DNA of 64,000 bases, from NCBI GenBank assembly GCA_020205615.1, contig CM035171.1, forward strand, positions 8,926,160 through 8,990,159, in the 5' to 3' direction. This DNA is from Panax quinquefolius. Lineage: Eukaryota; Streptophyta; Magnoliopsida; Apiales; Araliaceae. Below are positions 12,174 to 25,253 of this stretch, piece after piece (position 1 is the stretch's first letter; the number at the start of each line of letters is the position of its first letter). Below the pieces are notes generated by a model that did not search any database, was not told the DNA's origin, and saw nothing but the letters and a program-made list of their open reading frames with translations. A program made the translations under genes and the position numbers.

Positions 12174-13566
12174 ACTGTTTGGTTCAGACCCAGATAATGA
12201 TTACACTACAAAACAGTGAAATCCGTATCAAGATTTTAAGGGAACAAAAAGTCTGTTATAATTGAAGACGGGTATTCGAGTGCATGACTCAGAAAGATAT
12301 TATTTGGGTAATTGCTTGATTGGGAGTGTTTTGTGTTTAGATTGGCGGTGGAGTATAAGATTAGGATCTAAGAACTTTATGTTGCGTTTGGATCCAACAA
12401 ATCAAATTTTCGAAATAGAATAATTTTAAATTATTTTAAGTATATGTTTAGTTCTTGATGGGTGGTTGTTGTTGTTATATAATAATGATATAATTATGAC
12501 ATATATTTGTTCTATTAAAATAAATTTTATTTTGTATATTTTAATTTAAAATTAAAAACAAAAACAAATACATAAATAAATTTTTAATTTATTAAAATTT
12601 ATCTTTTAAAATAATCATTAAATATATTTATTTTATTTCAATTTCAATTTTATTACATAAATGATTAGGCTGCCCAATCCAACCAAGCTTCTTTTTCATG
12701 TAGCACTTCATAAATTTGCATTAATATGGCTGTCATTAGTATTTTGATGCATCTTCTTGACATTGATGGATCTAATCCCTGGTCACACCCACACATATTT
12801 GGGTATTCATTGGTTGGATAGGGATAGGGATAGGGCCGGGTTGGGGTGATAATGAATTAGGTCGAGATTTTTTTTTTGAAAAAAATAATAATCAAAAGAC
12901 ATCATCAAAAAAAACATCAATTTATAATTATTAATTATTTTAAGAATATCTTCATAATTTATTTTAACATAAATAAAAATGTTAATTAACACTTTTACTT
13001 AAAAGACACCAATTTATTTTAAATTATAATTTCTTGAGTCTTTTAATAATTCTAAATAAGTTTCCAAATGAACTCCAAGTATTATTACTATATGATCCTA
13101 ATGAAATCAATTTTTTTTTGTATTTATTAAACTCTCTAATTATACATTGTTGTCTTATATGTTTATCACTTAAAATTAAACATAAGACGTAAAAATTCAT
13201 AGATCATACTATTGATAACAATATAATATCATCGGTCAAATAAAATTTAATTTCAAAATATAAAAATAAATTTGATTTTCTTTAATTAATATCAATATTT
13301 TAAACTTAAATTTAATGCAATTGATTTAATTTTTTAATAAAATAAATTTGTATTTTTTAATAATTTTCAAGGATCTTAATATCAATATTACTTTTTGAAA
13401 ATAACTCAATTTTTATTCCAAAAAAAAAAAAAACTCAATTTGACCTGGTGGGAAAAAAAAATTAAAAATAATTAAACAAAACAAAAGGGTAAACAGTAGA
13501 CTGTGAACTCTTGTTTGTACATCCATGGTGGAATGCTTCGAAGTATTTGGATAGTTAACAGAAAGC
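12174..13566. promoter_or_regulatory. Shared 1.4-kb spacer between divergent IBR5 and mtKAS
   Basis: The two start codons face away from each other, at 12173 (minus) and 13567 (plus), so this spacer must hold both promoters and 5' leaders. It is strongly AT-rich from about 12400 to 13440 and has a GGGATAGG-type G-rich patch near 12820-12850. I see no coding sequence in it. I cannot place a TATA box or transcription start with confidence. Confidence 0.55.
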
Positions 13567-16500
13567 ATGAATAGGAGGTGTAATTTGTGGAGAGTCATCC
13601 CTTATTGTCTTCAACTTCGTCGTTTTTTGTCATCTTCAGAATCCTTTAAACCCCCTCCCGTTCTCCCTCATCGAAGAGTTGTCGTCACTGGTAATTCTTC
13701 TTATTTATTCTCTCTTTCTCTCTATATATATATATGTAGATGAATTGTTATACAACACACATGTATATATGAATTGTAGGTCTAGGAATGGTTACGCCAC
13801 TTGGTTGCGGCGTGGAGACAACATGGAAGCGATTAATAGAAGGGGAATGTGGAATTAGGGCTATAACTCCTCAAGATCTCAACATGAATGCGTTTGATCA
13901 AGGCACCCAATCGCACACATTTGATCAGTTGACTTCTAAAGTTGCTGCAATTGTTCCTTGTGGAACTAACCCAGGGGAATTTAATGACGAGTTGTGGCTC
14001 ACTTCCAAAGTAATTTCTGTTTTTTCCTTACCAAATTATTTGTTTTGCTGTCATTGGTTCCCAATTTTGATGAAGGAGAGGTTTATATGTTATTTCATGC
14101 TTAGTTTTCGATTGTTTATGTTCAAGTACCATTTAATAGGTATGTATGCATTTGAAGGTAAAGTGGTGTGCGAAAGTATACTTCTTTCAACATTTTTGAA
14201 CAACACCTAGACATATTATTTTAGTTTTTGCACTCATATAATCACTTAAAAATGTAGTAGGTTATAAGTATATGGGGAGCTCTTTAATAGTGTTTTACTC
14301 GATTATACCTATCAATCACAAAGATGTGGTGACTGGATTTGATGCTAGATGGATAAAACGTATTTGCAATTTAGTGATGAAGCCTAAGGGGTCAGTTTGG
14401 ATTGTGAAGATATCTGAAACTTCGGCTGAATTACTGAGGTTCTCCTACTAGATAAGTAGTTTGTATTTAGTTATGTTTTGTTGCTTGTTTCATTTTTGTT
14501 AGTTTCTTGTTGATTATTCAATCCAGTATCTATGTTATCTTGCTTCCTATCTAATATTACACTACCAAGATAAGCTTGTATATTATTGAATAGTTCCCCT
14601 TCCACAGGATCATAGATCAATTTCAAGATTTATTGCTTATGCACTATGTGCCACTGATGAAGCTCTTAGAGATGCAAATTGGGTGCCGTCTAAGCAAGAG
14701 GACAAGGAGAAGACGGTGAATGTTTTATTCTTCCTTGCATGTCAAAGGATAATGTTACAGTTTATTTTGGTGTGACTTAATATCTAACTTGAAGGCAATC
14801 AGGGAGTTTCTATTGGTGGGGGAATTGGAAGCATTAGTGATATATTGGATGCTTCTCAAATGATTTGTGAGAAGGTTGGCTTTTTCTTCTTTTTTTCCCA
14901 CCCTTTGTTGCTTGATGATTTTTTTTTTACCATGCCTCCTCTTTCTCCTTGGTCATTTAATTCAATGTCGCAACTGGAGGCTTGAAATTATTTACAAGGC
15001 TCAAGGAGAAATATTCCATGACAATGTATTCTCTTTAAACACAGCGTCTTCGTCGGCTTAGTCCATTTTTCATTCCACGAATATTGATCAACATGGCAGC
15101 TGGTCATGTAAGCATGAAATACGGATTCCAGGTGTGTATTTGACACCTTTCAGTAGAAGTTCTTTATGCACAATATATGATCACACCAACTCTCTCATAC
15201 AATTATTTGTTTTGTGCTTTATTTCCTGTTTGTTGTGTATTAGAAAATCAATATTTCACATTTTAATTGTGAGGTAGCTACAAATCAGTAGTATACATGC
15301 TATTGATACCAAGGCACATTGTCTAAACATGGAAGTTCACCATCAGAATAATTTTTGATCCTCGTCATACACAATATTTGGTTGCACTTTTGTTGTGAGG
15401 CGTGCCCATGTTTTAAAAAAGACTTCGACTCATCATATGCAAATCCTTGTTTCAATTGTCTATTCATTTGATATATTTTTCAGTAATCAAGAGATTGTCA
15501 ATATTACTTGTGTATATAGGATGTTGGATATTCTAGTGCTGATTTTGATTATAGGGACCAAACCATGCTGCAGTGACAGCTTGTGCTACTGGGGCAAATT
15601 CTATTGGTGATGCAGCGAGGATGATTCAATTTGGAGATGCTGATGTTATGGTGGCGGGAGGAACAGAGGCTAGCATTGATGCTTTATCTATAGCAGGTTT
15701 CTGTAGGTAATGCTTACTGTTCAAACTATATGCTTCCTTATTTGCATGCTACCTTACAGAGATCCATATATGGGCAATTTCTTTGATATAAATTAGAATT
15801 TCATTAGCAAAAGGAGAGCCACGAAAGAAATAACAGATTTTTGTGTTTTTACAATGCCTTTGGGGTGAATAACGGTGAACTGGTTCGTCTTTGCCACCTT
15901 AACATGCCATCCAAGTAAAAAATTGCCTAGGGCGATCACATATTTTAGGGAGTAGGGCACAGGAAATTGGAAAACGGGAAAAGATGCCCAAAGAAATGGG
16001 TCTAATCTAACAATCTATTGAAAAATTGAGTTCATGGTACTCACTCATCTATTAGAATTTGTTTGATGCTATTATTTTTATTTTGCAGGTTAAGAGCTTT
16101 AACGACAAAGTACAACTCTTCCCCTCATGAAGCCTCACGGCCTTTTGATTGTGATAGAGATGGATTTGTGTAAGGAAATAGTTGTAATGTGGCAAACATC
16201 ACTTCTAAACTTGAAGTTGAATTTTTTTGCTAATCATAAATCTAAACATTGTTTTAATGCAGAATAGGTGAAGGCTCTGGTGTCTTGGTGTTGGAGGTGA
16301 GTGGAGCCATTTTATGGGCTTTAGTTTAATAGTTTAATCGTACTTCTGTTATTATTGTGTAACTTCCATAAATATGCGTACATTCTGGAATAAGGATCTA
16401 TTGTCTCTTTTCCTTGTTTTCCCTCCTTTGCATAACCTACTCTCTACTTTATTTGCTGCTTAATGTAACTGTATACTTTTGTGTTGGACCCCTGATATAT

Positions 16501-19500
16501 TTATGACGTAAATGTACAATATGAGTGGTATAACTTATAGCGGCAATTGGTCGTGGTAAGAAAACTACACAAACAAACCCCAGAATATCAAAAGTTTTTC
16601 CTTATAGAAGCATGCAGCTTTTTTTCTAACCATTATTATCTATAAGCTCCATTGATCTTGTCCATTACAAAGCAATCATTACAATTCTGAAAATTATGTT
16701 ACGGTCAAACTCGCTTTAATTAGGATTGACAGACTACCTTTTTTATATTTATTTTTTAAACCTGCTTCACTTTTTGATGCAAGGTGTTACCCCATACCCT
16801 GATGGCTGTTGCACTTATACTGTGTGGTTAAAATAAAACGTAATCATTCCTTTGATTATTATGCATGACTTGTTACAGTATGTTACATGACATGACACTG
16901 CTTTCATACATTTTACAGATGCACCCAACAGATATTGGAAATAAGTAGTAACCACTGTAAGTCCAAAATGAAAATTTGTAAAGATGTACTGGTGAGTGTT
17001 TGAATTTTTAAGAAATTTAATAGTGTAAAACACTAAAAGTTAGATTGGTGCACTGTAGCAAAGAAACTTCAAAATAAGTATTGAACTGCAGCAAAATATT
17101 GTAAGATTTACTTGACAAGATTTGAGATAATAATCCTACAAACTTTAACAACATATAATTTCTTTCTCCTCCCTCTTTGTTCTCTGTTCCCTCTAAAAGT
17201 TGTGTATGTGGATGTCCTTGTGCCTTTGTGTCTTTTATTTATATTTTTGATTTTATTAACGTAACTCCAGGTTTATTTTCTTTCTTGTGAATTTTATTCT
17301 CTCTTCTTTTCTGAACTTTTCGTAAAAGGAACTGGAGCATGCAAAGAAGCGAGAAGCAAAAATTTATGCAGAACTTCGCGGTTACGGAATGTCAGGTTTG
17401 TCATTGTTGCTGCTTCTAATTTATTAGCTGTGTTTTTGACGTGCTATTAATTTCTTTAAACACTTGTTTTATCTTTAAAAAAGTTCTGCATCTACCGGCC
17501 TTGTCTAGGTGATGCATATCACATAACTCAACCAAATGGTGATGGAAGAGGTGCTATATTGGCCATGACCCGTGCTCTACAGCAGGTAATAAACTGAAAC
17601 TGATTTTTTGGCTGTTTGCCAGCCCTACAATTATGAGTAGAATTTTCCAGCGTTAGTGTAGCATAAATCCATTAGTTTTAGTCAGCAAAGAAAATATCGC
17701 TGGCGAAAGTTTTTAGATTCTCTCATGGTAAGTTCTAAGATAACTGCATTTGATTGTCATGGCTCATATTCGCGGCCTTACATCCACCCCGCTTAACTAA
17801 AAAAAACCTATAGAAAGTAATAAACAACTCATATTAATGTCTCGCCAAAAGTAATATGTGCCCTCAAGCACTCAACAATTGGTTTTGGTAACGGTGGATA
17901 ACTTTGACCATCTGAGCCTTGATGTTTTCTACTTACCTATATGTGCTTAAGAATATTGAAAGAAAAATATACTTTTCAATAGCATTTAAATGTCATTTCA
18001 GTCTTTATACAAATACTGTATTGTTTTTTTGAATCTGATAGATGGTGTCTCATGTTGGACCAATCCAACAGGCATCCTCCTGTACACAGAAAAGTTCATT
18101 TTGTATGCTAAAACATGTTTTTCTTTATATGACTGGCAGTCTGGCCTTCATCCCGATCAGATGGATTATATAAATGCCCATGCTACATCTACACCTCTGG
18201 GTAAATCATTCTTATCTTCATAAAATGCTGCTTTGCGGTGCTTTTTCTGGTGCAATTGCTGTACTACGTGTGTTGAACCTAATTTGAATTTTCCCTTCCT
18301 ACTAACTCGTCTTATTCAGGTGACATGGTAGAAGCCACTGCAATCAAATCTGTATTTTCAAATCGTGCAACATGCGGCGATCTGGCCTTGTCCTCCACCA
18401 AGGTATTTATGCTGTTTAGTATTTCTGAGAAGTCAAGGGAAAGATTTTTAAAACATGTACTTGAAATCTTGATCAACTTAAACTGTTATCCTGATGTTGA
18501 GTACCTCCACTAGCATACTTTAATCTTCTTGACTTATTTAGGGGTGTAAACAGATATAGACAGACACTGATATCTGCATATCCGAATGTGTATCCATTTC
18601 AGCTGATGCAAATACGGATATTATCTGCTTTGACAGGATATAAGATAATATCCGCTTTGACCGGATACATCTCGGATATCAGATATTTCTAACAGATTTT
18701 GGATATATCTAGCGGATGTCAAATGTTTTGACGCCATTTACAGACCTAGCTTAACCAACCAAATAAAATATTAAAACCAAAAGTAAGGTTCATCTATAAC
18801 AAATTATCAAATGCTTTGTTAATTCAATTAAAGGATAAAGCATAACATAGTCAGAAAAAAAAAATTGTACATAATAAATTCTTGCAAATTGGGTTATAAT
18901 TCCCCTTACCCTATGCAAATTCAAATCTGATCATCTAAATTTAGGATTTTAATTGTTTTATAAAGTCAAAACTGCCCTTACTTTCTTTTAAATACTTTTC
19001 AAATTTACTGTAACATTATTGACATTTTTTAAAAAAAAATTGCTTATAGATGAGTACAATATATGCCTATTTGCTATCTAGATACGAATATCAGTAAATA
19101 CGGATATCAGTAAATACGGATATGCCTATATCCATATTTGTATCAGTTTAAAACGGATGCAAAACGGATAATATCTGATTTGTCTGGATATCGGATAATA
19201 TCTGCTTGGAGCAGATACAGTTATCGGATACTTCAAACGGATGGGGATATTTCGGTCTCCGATTACAGCCCTAGACTTATTCCTGCACTGGTCTCTCTAA
19301 ATATCAACAACTTTCCATATTTCCCCAGTGTCTTACTATTTCCCTTGATATCGTAAATCATTTCAAAAGTTCTCAGTATTACTAAAAAATATGGAGTGAT
19401 GTCTCGCTTAGTCGTGCTTCTTAGTTGTGGAGGTTTATGTTACAACACAAGCATTAGTAACACTTTATTTATATATTTTCTTCAGTCTCTAGATGCCAGT

Positions 19501-20575
19501 TTACAGTTATGTACTTTTTTGGGTTTTCATTACAAGTATTTTATTTTCTCATTTAGCAAGGCTAATATTATAACTGTGCTTTTATTGTCAATACTAATTA
19601 TTGGCTCAGGGTGCTGTTGGTCATCTCCTTGGAGCAGCTGGAGCTGTGGAAGCGATTTTCGCGGTTCTGGCCATACACTACGTAATTTTATCTTTTCTTT
19701 CTTTTAAATTCTCCCAAATTATGATTGATAATTTCTTGCTTAACTTCAAGTTCTGAAAATTGATTGCGTATATCTCTTTATTTATTTATTATTTATTACC
19801 GATACTGAACATGGTTAATTCTCTGTGATATTATAAAAGTCGGTTTCAGCGGCTAAGAGGTCTTTCTTCTTCCTAATTGTTTTCTGATTGTACATGGCTA
19901 CTTCTCTCTGATTATAAAAAATCAATTTCAGTGGATAATTAAGAATACCTACTGCTCAAGTAACCTTTTACCTATTACATCATATTAGGTTCTTAGGCCT
20001 GATTTAAATAAGCCCTTGCATCAGAAGGTGACAAATCTAAATGTAATCTGTAGGCTCTAGGCATGAATATGGGATGATCGAGATAAAATTTCTTTACAAG
20101 GTCCCAAGACAAGAGAAATGACAAAATATGCTGGATGACAGTACTCGCAAATAATATGTTATGTTGCAAAGCCTTACAAGAGCGCACTAAACTTGGAAGT
20201 CAAATAGAAAGCTTATAAAATTGTTACTTGCTAGAATTTAAATTGTTAAATCTATCATAATGGGACACATTTACTAAGGTAATAAAAATTGTAATACTCT
20301 TTATCTAAACACTAGTAATAATGCTACTCTTATAGCAATTTTGATTGCCTACTTGTCCTGAATTTACCATGTGTAATTCTAGAAAATTTGGTTGTTGACC
20401 CACTAGTTGTTCTGCTGTCTTGTTAACCCTCAATCTCACTAAACCAGATCCCATTTTCAGTGATGGTTTCATGCCCTTGACTGCTTCAAAGGAGATTCCA
20501 ATTAAAGCAGCTTTGTCAAACTCTTTTGGCTTCGGTGGTACAAATGCATCCTTGCTGTTTGCATCCACCTCTTAA
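13567..20575 (+). CDS. Mitochondrial 3-oxoacyl-ACP synthase (mtKAS), copy 1, fourteen exons, last acceptor deleted
   Basis: Exons: 13567-13690, 13780-14009, 14608-14715, 14803-14874, 15045-15131, 15555-15706, 16089-16169, 16263-16296, 17329-17395, 17509-17585, 18140-18200, 18320-18402, 19610-19681 and about 20424-20575. The first thirteen are in frame with GT-AG junctions and give 416 residues. The enzyme condenses malonyl-ACP with acyl-ACP in mitochondrial fatty-acid synthesis, which supplies octanoyl-ACP for lipoate. The Arg-rich, Ser-rich first 30 residues look like a mitochondrial presequence. Catalytic residues are present: Cys217 (VTACATGA), His358 (NAHATSTP), Lys392 and His397 ([11 protein letters not shown]). 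The C-terminal [11 protein letters not shown] is in exon 14. Oddity: at 20423/20424 about 18 bp are missing compared with the second copy, removing the AG acceptor and five codons (G-I-A-P-L). As written the gene cannot splice normally into exon 14. Intact length would be about 470 residues (Arabidopsis 461). Confidence 0.9.
18539..19273. mobile_element. 735-bp hAT-type MITE in mtKAS intron 12
   Basis: The ends TAGGGGTGTAA and TTACAGCCCTA are inverted, and identical 8-bp GACTTATT copies flank the element (18531-18538 and 19274-19281). Both ends are rich in GGATAT/ATATCC words in both orientations. It has no transposase. The same element at the same site is in the second gene copy at about 57057-57825, so it inserted before the copies separated. 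Confidence 0.85.
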
Positions 20576-21761
20576 ACAGTTGAATCGTTGAGCAACTTTT
20601 TATTCTGAAAGAGGCAAGTTAGGAGGAATGGGTTGACCAGAATTAGCATAATTGAGCTCCTCAGCTGTTACTTTGTTGTAGTTTTGGACATAATCTCAAT
20701 CTGGGAAGAATTTTGGTAATACAAGAGTTTCAGTTGGTAGGGAACATCGAAATCTTTGTATAATGGGTGGCTCCACAAAAGGGATTAGCAAAAAAATTGT
20801 TTAATAGATAATTAAATTAAAATAAAATAAAATAAAATACAACATTCACAAAGGCAGGTTTTCTTATATTTTGAAACAGAGCAAGTATGTGTATATGCAT
20901 GTGGGTTGTCTCTCAATGTGCTGCGGCAAAGGATCTATAGTACTCTCTAGTTATTAGTCTATCCTCAGAGGGTTGATTTCCTAGACAGGACTTCAATGAA
21001 ATTAAGTTAGCTATTGTACATGGAAAGTATGCGTTTTGCTACTATAACATGGCTTCCCTCTTTTTCTATTTAAACATTAAAATTTTATGAGTGTGAAAAT
21101 TTGTTTAAACAGTAAAATTTTATGATAGTATTAAAATTTGAAGTAGAATATCTATTTATCAGCCAAAATGTGTGAAAAGTCGTTTGCATATGAAAAATCC
21201 AGGTTTAGTTGATATTTTCACTATATTTGGTAAATCATAACAAACAGCAAAGATCCATTCCTTTTGGTGCTGAAAGAACACCACATTAAAAACAATTTTT
21301 AGCTGGAACAAGTTTTGTAAATAATTTATATCCATATATGTTGAAGTCACTTGCACTGGTTATATAGTATGGAGTTTATGTGATCTTATTAGGGTGCCCT
21401 GTACCATGGAATCATGTGAGCTAATGTGTAAATATACAACTGAGATGGACAAACTGGCCCAAAGTTTGTTCTTTTCCCCTTTTTGTTTTTCCTCTAGGAG
21501 GCATAAAGGAGGAAGTTCATTCTTAATACATCCAGCCAGTAGAGGTAGTGCCATACTGTTTCAATGAATATGTTGTTACCATTGCCTGCCCACCACAAGT
21601 TCTTGGAACAAGTACAAGCTACAACTGCATCAATATCTTACAAAAAATCCTAAATATAGCATTTGAGGCCCCAGAAAAAAGATCAATAAATAGACAGAAT
21701 TAATTACAATGAACTGATGTACAACTGCCTAAAAGGAGGCGGCAGACCAATGGACCCTATA
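20576..21761. other. Spacer between convergent mtKAS and TRZ2-like genes
   Basis: This 1.2-kb stretch holds the mtKAS 3' UTR (the first few hundred bases after the stop) and AT-rich sequence. I see no further gene, repeat or RNA in it. Confidence 0.5.
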
Positions 21762-24700
21762 GTATAACTTGTGAGTACATTGATTTAAAGCCTTCTGTTA
21801 GAGGATTCACTTAGACTGAAACCTCAGATTGTTACTTTAATACAGCTTGCCGGATGTCCTTCAAGTAATAGAGAGAAATTTTCGCTGTATGTTCTTTATG
21901 GTGAAGAACGGAGGGCCATCTTGTACAAGATTTGCGAATACAAATCACCACAGAATATGTCCCTTCAGGAGGCCGCATAAAACGTGCTTTATCCAGTCTG
22001 CAGCAATCTACTGGAAGGAGAGAGAACGAGGAATACCCAACAGGATGGTTTGGTGGCAAAATGCCACCTGCAACACCATTAGATGTTGGTTTTGCATTCA
22101 CACACCCCCAAGTTCTTAAGTGTACCAAAAAAGAGGGAAACAAATATTTTGATGAGCATCAATGGTAGATCATGGAGATTAATAAATATTCTCAACCCTA
22201 TAAAATAATGTTCTTTTATGCAGCCAAACAAAAGTTTAAATGAGCTTGCAGGAATAAATAGTAGATAGGTAGGAGCCTACTTAAACGAGTATTTGTATGG
22301 AAAACAACCCGACCGATGCTTATTATCAGTTTATGTATAATTAGTAACTTCTATTGGCAGGGGATGTCAAAAAGGTAGGAGCCACCCATCAAAGGAATCA
22401 TGCATAGCATTGCCTTACAAGATAACATCAAAAGCTAACTGTATCATGCTAAAATATTTCAATTTCTTGTCATAAGAAATATTTTGCTGCGCTTAGTTCA
22501 TATTGAGGAATACTTTAATTTTTCCCTTTTTCAATTCATTCCACAAGTTAGCATTACTTAACTACTAAAACTTAATTCATTTAGCTAATTATCACTTAAT
22601 TCATTTAGCTAATTACCTCAATATGATACCAGGAAGAGAAATGAGTCAATAAAATGGCCTTTTCCAAATCCATCTGGCATGCTCCATGATCTGCATTTTA
22701 CAATCTGATACTTCAGAAACTAGGCAATTTCATTAAGACCATAGCCTGGAGATCATAAAGGATAAGGAATTTATTTGCATGATAGGATATCCTAAAGAAA
22801 TCACATGGTTTCCTAAAAAATTCAATTTTCTATATGGAGCCCTCTATACATAGCTATCAACTCCAAGCCCAAGTTTTTCAACATCAAACATACCTCAAAT
22901 ATATGAGTATGACCATGCTCTCATGCATACTCAATGCTGAAAACTTCATTCAAGAAAGTCGCCTGTCAAAACAAGAGTTTCATTTATTAATACCACTGCT
23001 TTCTAAATGACTCAGATGAAGTGGCGGGTCATATATATTACACATTCATAACTACTTTTCCAATTTACTGTATAAAAAGAGTAGCATTTACTTTGGGAAA
23101 ATGTTCATCACTTCCTATTTTCCTGAAAAATCATACACTCACTGCGGATCGGTTATAGAAGGGGATCCAGTCCTATATAGACAAATGGACACTCATTTTC
23201 AGATGTATTAATCATTCTATTTGTAATTTTGCTGCAAGAGGCAATTTTGTTCTCTTTTGGTAAAAGGTTTTTTAATAGTCGTAATTTATTTATTTTCAGA
23301 ATAATAATTCTCTCACCAAGAAATCTGGCAACATTCAGAGATCGTGATAAGATAAATATATTTCGCAATATAATTTTTCTAGATGAAATGGATGAATAAA
23401 AAAACACTATATATGCATGTTGCGTATAGAATTAAATGGACAGTGTTATGCCTGATATACTATGTACCCATTAGGCATGTTAGATATTTTGGCAGATGGG
23501 GGGGGGGGGGCAAATTACCAAAATCATCTGAACTTATATTTGATATTTTCATAATATGTTATCTACACAGTGTAGAAGAAGAAAGTTAAGGTACTTTATG
23601 TGCTTGCAAACTAAATCTAATGACTAGATGATCAAGAAACGTCTCCAAAAACACAAACTTGACTTCATGAAACATACATGATGAATGATCACACTAGCAT
23701 CTTTACACAGATATCAGGTACAAGATCTTATACCTCAGTTATAAAAGAAATTACCAGATACAAGATTATATACCTCAGTTATAAGAATTTTTGCCCTCAA
23801 GGCATCAGCACTGCGTGGATCAAGGAAAAAATCTGACATTGTATCTCCAGTCAAGGCCACCTATACAGTATCTGTGATCTAACAAAAAAATATGAAAGGT
23901 AACCAAATACGAAATGAAAAAGGATAACTGATATAACCAAAATTTGTTTGTAAGAATTACAAACCTCAACACCAGACTACTTCAATTTCTCGATTTGTAT
24001 TCCTTTCAAATGAATATATTGCTTTTTTAACTAAGTATATGACATAACCCTGATCATACTAAATAAGCAAACTTCTGAGCATCTATAAGTTGAAAAGGAT
24101 TGATAAATTCAAAAAAATGAATCCTTAAGGAAATCACATACATTCAAGTTTAAGCTCCAAAGTTTAGTTTCTTATACATCAATTAAGGTAGAATATTCAA
24201 GGCTTATACTTGGTCAAACAAGACACTCTAACTAGATGGGCCTCACAAAGTACACATACCAATGAAAATTCCCAATGTAATATATGTAGGACATTAACTG
24301 GTCATATATATTATGCAATCTTTACAGACCACATATTAAAGGACCGACCATTTCAGGTTATATGGATAGTTCTACATCTTAGGAGTTCATGTTGTTATTT
24401 GTGTAAATCCGTGTGTATTGAAGATATTAAATTAATAATAAAATGAACTCCTAAGAAACAGTATTGTCCATATCAGAAATGTGTCATATGCCAACACTCC
24501 TCAGAGAATGTGTACGGTCACATTATATGCTTTAAAGCTCTAAGTTTCAGACACTTGACCAACATTTGGGTGTTTTGACAAACACTAGACTTTGAGATAT
24601 TGCTTATTAAGGAATGGAAAAAGATAATAAATTGTTTGGACAAAAAAAAAAGATTCATATACATTTACTTTTACCAAGATAAAACATAACAAAAATATAA

Positions 24701-24979
24701 TTCATTTAAGTTTGACATTAGATGGTAGATTAGCTCTGTGTCAACAACTTAAGCTTTGGGCCTCATACCAGCTAGTTCTAACGTGTTGCTGGGCAATATT
24801 AAAGTTTCGTGCCCAGCAACCAAAATCACCTCGATTGAGTAATCCGCCAAGTCGGCCCCTTTACGGTTGACCTCAGCTCTGGCTTTCCTATAATCTTCTT
24901 CTTCTTCAATTGCGTTGCCGATTGCGGACAAAAAGCCCGACCCTTTTGCGGCTCGTAAAGGTGTAATTAAACTAAACAT
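21762..24979 (-). pseudogene. Broken chloroplast tRNase Z (TRZ2-like), copy 1
   Basis: Pieces on the minus strand resemble plant TRZ2 (tRNA 3' endonuclease, metallo-beta-lactamase fold). The N-terminal exon at 24979-24749 includes EEEEDYRKARAEVNRKGADL and then AGHET, where the family has GGHETC. An exon at 23860-23774 encodes VALTGDTMSDFFLDPRSADA and ends KILITE. An exon at 22962-22894 encodes ATFLNEVFSIEYA, a stop, then EHGHTHIFE. A last piece near 21880-21762 encodes YYLKDIRQAVLK, a stop, QSEVSV, a stop, then VNPLTEGFKSMYS. The central part, including the HxHxDH zinc-binding motif, is absent from the 0.9 kb between the first two pieces. There are three in-frame stops (22921-22923, 21832-21834, 21811-21813). 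It cannot encode an active tRNase Z. It lies tail-to-tail with mtKAS, the same order as Arabidopsis At2g04530 and At2g04540. Confidence 0.8.
23498..23510. repeat. Poly-G run
   Basis: About 12 G in a row inside the TRZ2-like gene on the plus strand. The second copy has a shorter run with a different lead-in (near 62238-62248), so this tract is unstable or hard to sequence. Confidence 0.85.
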
Positions 24980-25253
24980 TCTTGTTGTTGGTGGCGACGG
25001 AAGGATGATTATGAGGGTTTGGATTTGAAAGGAGAGAATTGGGTTGGTGATATGGGAAGGGAGAAGGGAGGAAGTTTGTGGGTGTGATTTTCAGAGAAAT
25101 TTGCAAGTTTGTTGGAAAACAGAAGAACAAAAAATACATAAAATCTTGGGGAGGGGGTTTTAGGGAGGTTTTACTTTTTGGTGTGTGCGTATTTAATAAT
25201 TCAGTTTGAGGTGGTTTTGTTGGGGGAGTTCTCGGAATTGGCGGACTCGTCCG

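Noticed and set aside
12810..12850. GGGATAGGGATAGGG as a possible interstitial telomere repeat
   Set aside because: The unit is GGGATA rather than TTTAGGG, with only two to three copies.
21832..22168. About 100-codon open frames on both strands next to the TRZ2-like 3' end
   Set aside because: The frame is not kept in the second copy at 60.5-60.85 kb. Only the last 12 residues on the minus strand match TRZ2; the rest is probably intron or decayed exon.
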